Source: Pseudomonas sp. S31 (GTDB lineage Bacteria > Pseudomonadota > Gammaproteobacteria > Pseudomonadales > Pseudomonadaceae). Taken from it: DNA of 64,000 bases. Location: NCBI RefSeq assembly GCF_016648105.1, contig NZ_JACVVE010000003.1:1-64000 (forward strand). The letters run 5' to 3'. The translations under genes and the position numbers were made by a program. This document shows, in pieces, positions 38,928-46,826 of the stretch. How positions within the stretch are numbered: the stretch's first letter is position 1; every line of letters starts with the position of its first letter. The notes below the pieces were generated by a model. The model worked only from the letters and a program-made list of their open reading frames with translations. It did not search any database and had not been told where the DNA came from.

Positions 38928-39701
38928 GTGCGTTTTTCTGATGACAGTGACATCACGTTGGTGGTGACCAGCTGTGGCCGTTTCGACTTGCTCAAGGAGA
39001 CCTTGGCCAGTTTCGATCGCTACAACACGGCGCCCGTGCGGGAGGTGTTCATCACCGAGGACTCTGGCGACGATGCGGTGCATGCGGCAGTGCCCGAGCA
39101 CTGGCGTGGCCACTGCACGGTCTTCGTCAACCGCCCCAAGCTCGGCCAGCTGCCGTCCATCGACCTGGCCTACAGCCACGTCAAGACGCCCTACATCTTC
39201 CATTGCGAGGATGACTGGCAGTTCTATCGCCAGGCTTTCGTCGAGGACTCGCGGGCGATTCTCGAGGCCAGCCCGAACCTCCTGCAGGTCTGGCTGCGCA
39301 GCTATGCCCACGACCTGGCGGTGCACAGCCCCTACATCCACCTGGGCGACCGCCAGGTCATCGCTGGCGTGCCATGCTACCCACTGCTTTCCGAAAAGGC
39401 CGAATGGCAGGCCTTCTCGCTCAACCCGGGCCTGCGCCGCTTGAGTGATTACCAGCGCTGCGCGCCATTTGCCGCCTATGCTGGAGAGAAGGCACTCTCC
39501 CGCCGTTATGCGGAGCTGCAGCTGACGGCCGTCACCCTGGAAGGTGACGCGGTGTTGCACACTGGTTTCGGCAGCCATGTCACCCTGCCGGAAGAAGTCC
39601 AGCGCAAGACCAAGCGGCGTCAACGCGATCGGATCAAACTGGCGACAACGCTGGTGGTCGGCGCCCTGATCGGTACGGGAATCACCCTTCTTGTTCAATG
39701 A
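38928..39701 (+). CDS. GT-A-like glycosyltransferase with C-terminal membrane anchor
   Basis: 257 residues from a GTG at 38928, chosen because of the excellent GGAGGGAG at 38917-38924; an upstream ATG would add 18 unlike residues. The fold is GT-A: DITLVVTSCGRFDLLKETLA, then FHCEDDWQFYR with a DxD-like EDDW for metal and nucleotide-sugar. The last 23 residues (IKLATTLVVGALIGTGITLL) form one hydrophobic helix, so the enzyme seems tail-anchored. It is the third transferase in the operon. The donor is unknown. Confidence 0.8.
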   Translation: MRFSDDSDITLVVTSCGRFDLLKETLASFDRYNTAPVREVFITEDSGDDAVHAAVPEHWRGHCTVFVNRPKLGQLPSIDLAYSHVKTPYIFHCEDDWQFYRQAFVEDSRAILEASPNLLQVWLRSYAHDLAVHSPYIHLGDRQVIAGVPCYPLLSEKAEWQAFSLNPGLRRLSDYQRCAPFAAYAGEKALSRRYAELQLTAVTLEGDAVLHTGFGSHVTLPEEVQRKTKRRQRDRIKLATTLVVGALIGTGITLLVQ

Positions 39702-39746
39702 ATACGCTGTCCCACCTGTCGTGCGCGGGAAGGGGGCACTGACCCC

Positions 39747-40838
39747 ATGAACATAGTCAACGTGATGTGGGCGGGCGGCTCGCCGTACATGTCCGTGCAC
39801 AAGGTGCACCGGCAGGTGCTGTCGCTGGTCGGCGCCGACGCTCGGATCAGCAACTGGCTGCTGAGCGGCCATGGCTTGTGCCATGGCCTGGGCTCGACGC
39901 TTGAATGGCGCATGCCGCAACGGGCATTGAAGGGCCGCGGCCTGTGGCGCCTGATGCGGCCCTGGCTGCGGCATCGCTTGTTTAAGGCGCTGGTCGAGGC
40001 CAAGGCCGATGTGGTGCTGATCGATGGCGTGGGGGTGGCGCGCATGGTGCTGCCGCTGTTGCAGCGCCTGCCGAACCTGCGCGCCAAGGTCCTGTTCCAT
40101 GGTGAAACGCGCCTGAGCGCCAGGGATGTGCGCCTGATCGACGGCCTGCCAGCGGAGCGCGTGGCCCTGGCGGCGGTTTCGCGGACCCTGGCCGAGCATC
40201 TCGGTGAACTCCTGCAGCGTCCGGTGCAGACCCTGCGCATGGCCCACGAGCCGCGGGCCTTCGGCGCCAGTCTGATGAGCCGCGAGCAGGCGCGCCAGGC
40301 GCTTGAGCTCCCCCTCGAAGGTGGCCGGGTGTTCGGTGCGGTCGGCCGGCTGGTCGAGAGCAAGGGTTTCGAGATGCTGATCCAGGCTTTTGGCCTGGCC
40401 CATGCACAGCATCCGGAAATTCGCCTGGTCGTGCTCGGCGAAGGCAGCGAGCGCGCCAGCCTGCAAGCGTGCATCGAGGCGCGCGGTCTGGCCGGCTGCA
40501 TTACCTTGCATGGTCACCGCAAGGACATGCAGCAGCTCTACCGCGCCTTCGACTGGTTGCTGGTGCCGTCCCGCGCCGAAGGCCTCGGCCTGGTGGTGCA
40601 GGAAGCGGTGCTGGCCGACGTACCGGTGATCTGCAGTGAATTGCCGGTGTTTCGCGAGCAACTGCAGGACGCTGGGTGTTACCTGCCGATCGGTGATGCC
40701 CAGGCCTGGGCCGGTGAGATCCAGCGTGCGGTCGGCCTCATCCCCCAGGATCAGGTGCGCCTGCAGCGCCAGGCCCTGGCGCCGGAGCAGTCATGGCAAG
40801 CCTTCAAGGAAGGTTCCGAACGCCTGCTGCGCGATTGA
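39747..40838 (+). CDS. GT4-family glycosyltransferase, LPS core (WapR-like position)
   Basis: 363 residues, GT-B. The C-terminal half has FGAVGRLVESKGFEMLIQAF and the donor-site PSRAEGLGLVVQEAVLADVP (E-x7-E). Located last on the plus strand before a convergent kinase-like gene, with two bases between the stops. In P. aeruginosa the corresponding place is near wapR, a rhamnosyltransferase of the core; correspondence is by position only. Start ATG has AGGGGG upstream at 39730-39735. Confidence 0.87.
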   Translation: MNIVNVMWAGGSPYMSVHKVHRQVLSLVGADARISNWLLSGHGLCHGLGSTLEWRMPQRALKGRGLWRLMRPWLRHRLFKALVEAKADVVLIDGVGVARMVLPLLQRLPNLRAKVLFHGETRLSARDVRLIDGLPAERVALAAVSRTLAEHLGELLQRPVQTLRMAHEPRAFGASLMSREQARQALELPLEGGRVFGAVGRLVESKGFEMLIQAFGLAHAQHPEIRLVVLGEGSERASLQACIEARGLAGCITLHGHRKDMQQLYRAFDWLLVPSRAEGLGLVVQEAVLADVPVICSELPVFREQLQDAGCYLPIGDAQAWAGEIQRAVGLIPQDQVRLQRQALAPEQSWQAFKEGSERLLRD

Positions 40839-40840
40839 CC

Positions 40841-41446
40841 TCAGACGCCCAGCAGGGCTGCCTGGAAGTCGGCGAGCGGAAAGCGCTCGCCGAGTTTTTC
40901 CCGCTCGATGTAGCGCACCATGTGTTGCACGTTGCGCCGGATCATGCGGGCGGACAACGGCGCACGCAGGAAGCGCATGTCGGCGACGTCGATCAGGCCC
41001 AGGCGATCGTCGGGCGTCACCACCACGTTGCCCAGGTGCAACGAACGGAAGTACACCCCCGAGCGGTGCAGGTGCTGGATCAGCTCGATCAGCCGCGGTA
41101 GATAGACGTCCCAGCTGAAACTTTCTTCACGTGCCATCTGCAGCAGTGTCCGCCCTGGCAGCGGGCGGTACAGCACCGCGGTGCGGCCCGGCAGGTCGAG
41201 CTTGTGGTGGCTGATGACTTCGAGGGTGGGAATGCCCAGTTGCGCCAGGCGCGCGGCGTTGTCGATGAACCGCTGCGAGTAGGGGCGCAGCAGCGCGGAC
41301 GAAAACAGGCGCTTGCGACGAAAAACCTTGAGGATATTGCCATCGCCAAGCAGGTAGACTTTGGCGCCGTAACTATCTGCCTCCAGAATCTGGGCGCCAA
41401 GTGTCAGCTGATCGAAGTCGACCTGAGGTAGCCGGGAGCATTGCAT
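40841..41446 (-). CDS. Kinase-like protein of LPS locus; catalytic Asp apparently replaced
   Basis: 201 residues from the ATG at 41446. Kinase-like layout: VYLLGDGNILKVFRRKR (an invariant-Lys strand), helix LFSSALLRPYSQRFIDNAAR, and the catalytic region IQHLHRSGVYFRSLHLGNVV followed by LGLIDVADMRF. Active members of related families read HGDLHPGN and then D-F-x; here the first Asp position is Ser (FRSLHLGN), while the later IDVAD keeps a metal Asp. It resembles the proteins near msbA in Pseudomonas (PA4998; older name toluene-tolerance protein). It runs against the operon direction, so it may have its own promoter in the 171-base gap to msbA. Possibly a pseudokinase. Confidence 0.75.
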   Translation of the reverse strand: MQCSRLPQVDFDQLTLGAQILEADSYGAKVYLLGDGNILKVFRRKRLFSSALLRPYSQRFIDNAARLAQLGIPTLEVISHHKLDLPGRTAVLYRPLPGRTLLQMAREESFSWDVYLPRLIELIQHLHRSGVYFRSLHLGNVVVTPDDRLGLIDVADMRFLRAPLSARMIRRNVQHMVRYIEREKLGERFPLADFQAALLGV

Positions 41447-41580
41447 GGATGGGGGCCTTGTCGTCTGGCAAGCGAATTGACCGGCAATAATGCCGAAAAT
41501 CACGACGCAGTACCATGAAAGCGTCTCTGAACCGTTAACGGTCGGATATGCCGTCGGAAGGGTGCCGATGGGAAAGCCTG

Positions 41581-41589
41581 TGGTAAAAT
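41581..41589 (+). promoter_or_regulatory. Extended -10 promoter of msbA
   Basis: TGGTAAAAT matches the extended -10 form TGnTAnnnT, 29 bases before the msbA ATG. No strong -35 is seen. Ahead of it, ACCGTTAACGGT at 41531-41542 is a perfect 12-base palindrome that could be an operator. Confidence 0.5.
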
Positions 41590-41617
41590 TTCCGGTTCAA
41601 CCTGAACAGCGAGCTCG

Positions 41618-43429
41618 ATGATGGCCGAAACACCGCGTCCGGCGGAGCACAACTCCAGCCTGAAGATCTATTTCCGGCTGCTGAGCTACGTGAAACCCTA
41701 TGTCGGCATTTTCCTGCTGAGCATCGTCGGTTTCGTGATCTTCGCCTCGACCCAGCCGATGCTGGCCGGGATCCTCAAATATTTCGTCGATGGCCTGAGC
41801 AACCCGCAGGCGGTCCTGTTTCCCAACGTGCCTTACCTGCGCGACCTGCAGCTGTTACAGGCAGTGCCGCTGCTGATCATCCTGATCGCCGCCTGGCAGG
41901 GCTTCGGCTCGTTCCTGGGTAACTACTTCCTGGCCAAGGTCTCCCTTGGCCTGGTGCACGACCTGCGCGTGGAGTTGTTCAACAAGCTGCTGGTACTGCC
42001 CAACCGCTACTTCGACAACCACAACTCCGGGCACCTGATCTCGCGCATCACCTTCAACGTGACCATGGTCACCGGCGCAGCCACCGATGCGATCAAGGTG
42101 GTCATCCGCGAAGGCCTGACCGTGGTGTTCCTGTTTGGCTACCTGGTGTGGATGAACTGGCAGCTGACCATGGTGATGCTCGCCATCCTGCCGGTCATCG
42201 CCATCATGGTCAGCGTGGCCAGCAAGAAATTCCGCAAGCAGAGCAAAAAAATCCAGGTGGCCATGGGCGATGTCACCCATGTCGCCTCCGAGACCATCCA
42301 GGGTTACCGGGTGGTGCGCAGCTTCGGCGGTGAAACCTACGAGCAGAAGCGCTTCCAGCGTGCCAGCCAGAGCAACACCGACAAGCAACTCAAGATGACC
42401 AAGACCGGCGCGCTCTATACGCCGATGCTGCAGTTGGTGATCTACACCGCCATGGCCGCGCTGATGTTCCTGGTGCTGTTCATGCGTGGCGACTCGTCGG
42501 CCGGTGAGTTAGTGGCCTACATCACCGCCGCGGGCTTGCTGCCCAAGCCGATCCGCCAGCTTTCGGAGGTCAGTTCGACCATCCAGAAGGGCCTGGCCGG
42601 TGCCGAGAGCATCTTCGAGCAGCTCGACGAGGCGCCCGAGGTGGATACCGGTACGGTCGAGAAGGAGCGTGTGGAAGGCCGCCTGGAAGTGCGCAACCTG
42701 AGCTTCAGCTACCCCGGCACCGACCGTGAAGTGCTGAGCGATATCAGCTTCGTCGCCGAACCTGGGCAGATGATCGCGCTGGTGGGGCGCTCGGGCAGTG
42801 GCAAGTCGACCCTGGCCGCATTGATTCCACGCTTCTACCATCACGACCAGGGCCAGATCCTGCTCGATGGCCTGGAAATTTCCGACTACCGCCTGCGCAA
42901 CCTGCGCCGCCATGTGTCCCAGGTGACTCAGCATGTCACCCTGTTCAACGACACCGTGGCCAACAACATCGCCTACGGCGATCTTGCTGGCGCCCCGCGT
43001 GCGGACATCGAAGCGGCAGCGGCCGACGCCTATGCCAAGGAGTTCGTCGACAAGCTGCCCAAGGGCTTCGACACCGAAGTGGGCGAGAACGGCGTGCTGC
43101 TGTCCGGTGGTCAGCGCCAGCGCCTGGCGATCGCTCGGGCGCTGCTGAAGAACGCCCCGCTGTTGATTCTCGACGAGGCCACCTCGGCCCTGGACACTGA
43201 GTCAGAGCGGCATATCCAGGCCGCCCTGGACCACGTGATGGAGGGCCGTACCACGCTGGTGATCGCCCACCGCCTGTCGACCATCGAGAAGGCCGACCAG
43301 ATCCTGGTCATGGACCAGGGCCGCCTGGTGGAGCGCGGTACCCATGCCGAGCTGTTGCAGGCCAACGGTCACTACGCCCGCCTGCACGCCATGGGCTTGG
43401 ACGAGCCGGAAAAGGCCGACATCACCTGA
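41618..43429 (+). CDS. msbA: Lipid A export ATP-binding/permease protein MsbA
   Basis: Homodimeric ABC exporter that flips lipid A-core from the inner to outer leaflet of the inner membrane. 603 residues (ATGATG at the start; the second ATG would drop one residue). Six helices in the N-terminal half, then the ATPase: Walker A GRSGSGKST at 390-398, signature LSGGQRQRLAIARAL, Walker B LLILDEATSALD and the H-loop VIAHRLST. It lies next to hldE, as in P. aeruginosa. Essential in most species. Confidence 0.95.
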   Translation: MMAETPRPAEHNSSLKIYFRLLSYVKPYVGIFLLSIVGFVIFASTQPMLAGILKYFVDGLSNPQAVLFPNVPYLRDLQLLQAVPLLIILIAAWQGFGSFLGNYFLAKVSLGLVHDLRVELFNKLLVLPNRYFDNHNSGHLISRITFNVTMVTGAATDAIKVVIREGLTVVFLFGYLVWMNWQLTMVMLAILPVIAIMVSVASKKFRKQSKKIQVAMGDVTHVASETIQGYRVVRSFGGETYEQKRFQRASQSNTDKQLKMTKTGALYTPMLQLVIYTAMAALMFLVLFMRGDSSAGELVAYITAAGLLPKPIRQLSEVSSTIQKGLAGAESIFEQLDEAPEVDTGTVEKERVEGRLEVRNLSFSYPGTDREVLSDISFVAEPGQMIALVGRSGSGKSTLAALIPRFYHHDQGQILLDGLEISDYRLRNLRRHVSQVTQHVTLFNDTVANNIAYGDLAGAPRADIEAAAADAYAKEFVDKLPKGFDTEVGENGVLLSGGQRQRLAIARALLKNAPLLILDEATSALDTESERHIQAALDHVMEGRTTLVIAHRLSTIEKADQILVMDQGRLVERGTHAELLQANGHYARLHAMGLDEPEKADIT

Positions 43430-43438
43430 AGCACCGAG

Positions 43439-43459
43439 TCGGGGCCCGTGTGGCCCCGA
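43439..43459 (+). terminator. Terminator-like hairpin after msbA
   Basis: Eight-base GC-rich arms (43439-43446 and 43452-43459) around a five-base loop, ten bases past the stop codon, but followed by only two T. It may be a weak or Rho-assisted terminator separating msbA and hldE. Confidence 0.5.
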
Positions 43460-43512
43460 TTGTCACCGGAATTTGCCAGGGCCCATCTGGCCGTAAGGCC
43501 TACCCGGCCCTG

Positions 43513-43521
43513 TGCTAATAT
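43513..43521 (+). promoter_or_regulatory. Extended -10 promoter of hldE
   Basis: TGCTAATAT fits the extended -10 pattern, 35 bases before the ATG of hldE. There is no convincing -35 box. This and the hairpin behind msbA suggest that hldE has its own transcript start. Confidence 0.45.
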
Positions 43522-43555
43522 CCTGCCCCTGTTCATTATTTCTTTTGGGTTGCCC

Positions 43556-44977
43556 ATGAAGTTGTCCATGCCGCGTTTCGATCAAGCCCCGGTACTGGTG
43601 GTCGGCGATGTCATGCTCGACCGCTACTGGCATGGCGGTACTTCGCGTATTTCGCCGGAAGCGCCGGTGCCGGTGGTCAAGGTCGATCAGATCGAGGACC
43701 GCCCCGGCGGCGCGGCCAACGTTGCCTTGAACATCGCCGCGCTGGGCGCGCCGGCATCGCTGGTCGGCGTCACCGGCCAGGACGAGGCCGCCGAGAGCCT
43801 GGCCAACAGCCTGCAGGCCGCCGGCGTACGCTCGCTGTTCCAGCGCATCGCGCACCAGCCGACCATCGTCAAGCTGCGGGTCATGAGCCGTCACCAGCAA
43901 TTGCTGCGCATCGACTTCGAAGAGCCTTTCGCCACCGATGCGGTGTCGCTGGGTAGCCAGGTCGACAGCCTGCTCGAGGGCGTCAAGGTGCTGGTGCTGT
44001 CCGACTATGGCAAAGGCGCGCTGAAAGACCCCCAGGGCCTGATCAGCGCTGCTCGGGCACGTGGCATTCCGGTGCTGGCGGACCCCAAGGGCAAGGATTT
44101 CACCATCTACCGTGGCGCCAGCCTGATCACCCCGAACCTGAGCGAATTCGAAACCATCGTCGGCCGTTGCGCCGACGAGGCCGAGCTGGTCGCCAAGGGG
44201 CTGCAACTGCTGCAGGACCTCGACCTGGGTGCGCTGCTGGTGACCCGTGGCGAGCACGGCATGACCCTGCTGCGTGCTGGCCAGCCGGCGCTGCACCTGC
44301 CGGCGCGAGCCCGTGAAGTGTTCGATGTCACCGGTGCCGGCGATACCGTCATTTCCACCCTGGCCGTGGCCATCGCCGCCGGTGAAGACCTGCCACACGC
44401 CGTGGCCCTGGCCAACCTGGCCGCCGGCATCGTGGTCGGCAAGCTGGGGACCGCCGCGATCAGCGCCCCGGAACTGCGCCGGGCCATCCAGCGCGAGGAA
44501 GGCTCTGAGCGCGGGGTGCTGGGCCTGGAGCAATTGCTGCTGGCGATCGACGATGCGCGTGCGCACAACGAGAAGATCGTCTTCACCAACGGCTGCTTCG
44601 ACATCCTCCACGCCGGGCACGTGACCTATCTGGAGCAGGCCCGAGCCCAGGGTGATCGCTTGATCGTCGCGGTCAACGACGACGCCTCGGTCAGCCGCCT
44701 CAAGGGGCCGGGCCGGCCGATCAACAGCGTCGACCGGCGCATGGCCGTGCTGGCCGGCCTGGGGGCGGTCGACTGGGTCATCAGCTTCCCCGAGGACACT
44801 CCGGAAAACCTGCTGGGCGAGGTCAGGCCGGACGTGCTGGTCAAGGGCGGCGACTACGGCATCGAGCAGGTGGTCGGTGCCGATCTGGTCAAGTCCTACG
44901 GCGGCACCGTGAAGGTGCTGGGGTTGGTCGAGAACAGCTCGACCACCGCCATCGTCGAGAAAATTCGCAAGAACTGA
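43556..44977 (+). CDS. hldE: Bifunctional heptose-7-phosphate kinase / heptose-1-phosphate adenylyltransferase
   Basis: Makes ADP-heptose for the LPS inner core. From the ATG at 43556 it has 473 residues. The kinase half (PfkB fold, residues 1-320) shows GGAANVALNIAALG and DVTGAGDTVISTLAVA; the transferase half begins near residue 340 with VFTNGCFDILHAGHVTYLEQ, the nucleotidyltransferase HxGH motif. Both halves are complete. A longer frame from 43448 is not supported. The gene ends just before a convergent hairpin terminator. Confidence 0.96.
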   Translation: MKLSMPRFDQAPVLVVGDVMLDRYWHGGTSRISPEAPVPVVKVDQIEDRPGGAANVALNIAALGAPASLVGVTGQDEAAESLANSLQAAGVRSLFQRIAHQPTIVKLRVMSRHQQLLRIDFEEPFATDAVSLGSQVDSLLEGVKVLVLSDYGKGALKDPQGLISAARARGIPVLADPKGKDFTIYRGASLITPNLSEFETIVGRCADEAELVAKGLQLLQDLDLGALLVTRGEHGMTLLRAGQPALHLPARAREVFDVTGAGDTVISTLAVAIAAGEDLPHAVALANLAAGIVVGKLGTAAISAPELRRAIQREEGSERGVLGLEQLLLAIDDARAHNEKIVFTNGCFDILHAGHVTYLEQARAQGDRLIVAVNDDASVSRLKGPGRPINSVDRRMAVLAGLGAVDWVISFPEDTPENLLGEVRPDVLVKGGDYGIEQVVGADLVKSYGGTVKVLGLVENSSTTAIVEKIRKN

Positions 44978-44983
44978 TAACGA

Positions 44984-45005
44984 CTGGGGCCGCTTCGCGC
45001 CCCAG
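44984..45005. terminator. Shared hairpin between converging genes
   Basis: CTGGGGC (44984-44990) and its inverse (44999-45005) enclose eight bases. It lies between the hldE stop and the stop of the convergent Nudix-like gene and could serve both. T runs are short on either side. Confidence 0.6.
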
Positions 45006-45007
45006 GT

Positions 45008-45976
45008 TCATTTGTTCAGCGATGTCCGCGCGCGCGCCAGCAGCGCCCGGGCCTTGTCGCCGAAGCGTTGCAGATGCGAGGCCCGGGCCGGTTTGTGCTC
45101 CTCCAGTCCCTGTTGCTTGACCCAGTCCTTCCAGCGCACCCGCTCGTCGCGCACCACCCACCCTTCTTGCAGGGCGAAGCTTTCGGCCAGGTACAGCCCG
45201 CGCGTGCTGGCGCGCACCAGTTCGTCCTGGCGCAAGGTGTACAGCTCGGCCAGCGGTTGGCCGTCCTGGAGGGGCATCAGGTACAGGTCGGGGCGCTTGC
45301 GGTTGAGCCGTGCCACCAGTTGGTCGCCTTCCAGGCGTTCGTCGACATGGAACAGGCTGAGCTTCTTGGCTTCCCGGGGCACCTGCAAGCGCATGTCGTA
45401 GATCAGCTGCAGCGATGCCGTCGGCAGGTGCACGTAGGCTCGTGGCCGTTCCAGCAGCATCAGGTTGGCGCAGTGCACGGGGCGCGCCGCGCCGGACTGC
45501 GGCGTCAGCACGAAAGGTGCCGTCTCGCGGTAATGCAGGGCAGCGGCATACGGAGCCGGCAGCCAGGTATCGTTGAAGCGCCCGCCTAGCCAGCCTTCCG
45601 GGGTTTCCAGCAGGCATTCCTCGGCGACTTCCTGCACTGCGGTGTGCAACGGCAGGTTCAACTCCTGCGCGGGCACATAGCCGGAAATCAGCTTCAGCAC
45701 CACGTCGCCGCGATCCTGGCGGCGCTGGCGCACCAGCACCCAGTAGTCGCGGTTCTGCCAGTGCAGGGTCAGGCGGACCGAAACCCCGAGGTTGGCCAGC
45801 TCGGTAACGAACCGCTGCGCGTCGGGCAGTTCGATGGCGCGGCGGCGTTGCTGGGTCTGGCTGAAGTTCAGCGGCATGCCGATGCTCTGGTAGGCCAGCC
45901 CTTCGGGGGTGGCCTCGACGTGCAGGGGCAAGGTCTTGAAGTTGCTCGGATTCTTGCGGATCAACGTTCGCGGCAC
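45008..45976 (-). CDS. Nudix-like protein of unknown function
   Basis: 322 residues from a GTG at 45976 with an excellent AAGGAGGAG ahead of it. The middle (about residues 107-140) reads VPAQELNLPLHTAVQEVAEE then CLLETPEGWLGG, close to the Nudix box REUxEExGU but with Gln for the first Arg and a changed spacing, so hydrolase activity is doubtful. The N-terminus (RTLIRKNPSNFKTLPLHVEA) is not matched to any family I know, and the C-terminus is basic (FGDKARALLARARTSL). Pseudomonas homologs are often labelled metal ABC transporter ATPase, for which I see no Walker motifs. It follows an aldo/keto reductase on the same strand after 37 bases. Confidence 0.55.
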   Translation of the reverse strand: MPRTLIRKNPSNFKTLPLHVEATPEGLAYQSIGMPLNFSQTQQRRRAIELPDAQRFVTELANLGVSVRLTLHWQNRDYWVLVRQRRQDRGDVVLKLISGYVPAQELNLPLHTAVQEVAEECLLETPEGWLGGRFNDTWLPAPYAAALHYRETAPFVLTPQSGAARPVHCANLMLLERPRAYVHLPTASLQLIYDMRLQVPREAKKLSLFHVDERLEGDQLVARLNRKRPDLYLMPLQDGQPLAELYTLRQDELVRASTRGLYLAESFALQEGWVVRDERVRWKDWVKQQGLEEHKPARASHLQRFGDKARALLARARTSLNK

Positions 45977-46013
45977 GAGGCTCCTCCTTGCGTCGGGCGC
46001 CCGCGGGCGCGAA

Positions 46014-46826
46014 TCAATGCTGGCCCAGGATACGGGCGACGGTGGCCACGTTATGGGCCAGGTGCAGCGGATTGATGGTACCGACGATAGCACTGCTGAC
46101 GCCCGGATGGGAGAACAGCAACTCGAAGCTGGCCTGCACCGGATCGACCCCGGGGGCCAGGCAGATGTGCCCGCTGGCCAGGGCCTTTTTCACCAGGATG
46201 GCCTTGCCGTGCGCGGCGGCGTAGTCCAGTACCGGGCGTTCGGCCTGCTCGTTGAGGTTGTAGGTGACCATGGCGCAGTCGCCCTGCTCCAGCGCCTTGA
46301 GGCCCCCGGCAGCGGTCTTGCCGGAAAACCCGTAGCCGAGGATCTTGCCTTCGCGCTTGAGCTCGGCGAGGGTCTGGTAGACCTCCTGCTGCTCGAGGAT
46401 CGCCAGGTCGTTGCCGTCGGAGTGCACCAGCACCAGTTCGATGCGGTCGGTTTCCAGCCGCCGCAGGCTGCGCTCGACCGAGCGGCGAGTGTGGGCGGCG
46501 CTGAAGTCGAAGTGCGAATGGCCGTCTTCGAACTCCTCGCCCACCTTGCTGACGATCACCCAGGCTTCGCGCTGGCCGCGCAGCAGCGGGCCCAGGCGTT
46601 CTTCGCTGCGACCATAGGCCGGGGCGGTGTCGATCAGGTTGATGCCCAGCTCGCGGGCCTGGTTGAGCAGCAGGCGCGCTTCGTCATCGGCAGGGATGGT
46701 GAAGCCGTTGGGGTACTTCACGCCCTGGTCGCGGCCGAGCTTGACCGTGCCCAGGCCCAGCGGGGATACCTCCAGGCCAGTGCTGCCCAGTGGCCGATGG
46801 AAGTCGTGCAGGGTTGGCAGGCTCAT
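46014..46826 (-). CDS. Aldo/keto reductase
   Basis: NADPH-dependent carbonyl reductase, 270 residues, TIM barrel. The catalytic four are in place: Asp and Tyr in LIDTAPAYGRSEERLGPLL, Lys in VIVSKVGEEFED, His in LVLVHSDGND. The late ALEQGDCAMVTYNLNEQAER and SSAIVGTINPLHL are usual in the AKR family. The start ATG overlaps the stop of the upstream FAD oxidoreductase by four bases (ATGA), so the two are coupled and probably serve one pathway. Substrate not evident. Confidence 0.9.
   Translation of the reverse strand: MSLPTLHDFHRPLGSTGLEVSPLGLGTVKLGRDQGVKYPNGFTIPADDEARLLLNQARELGINLIDTAPAYGRSEERLGPLLRGQREAWVIVSKVGEEFEDGHSHFDFSAAHTRRSVERSLRRLETDRIELVLVHSDGNDLAILEQQEVYQTLAELKREGKILGYGFSGKTAAGGLKALEQGDCAMVTYNLNEQAERPVLDYAAAHGKAILVKKALASGHICLAPGVDPVQASFELLFSHPGVSSAIVGTINPLHLAHNVATVARILGQH

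Noticed and set aside
38541..40661. A 706-codon minus-strand frame across the LPS transferase genes
   Set aside because: It spans two transferase genes and their gap in antisense; composition is typical of shadows.
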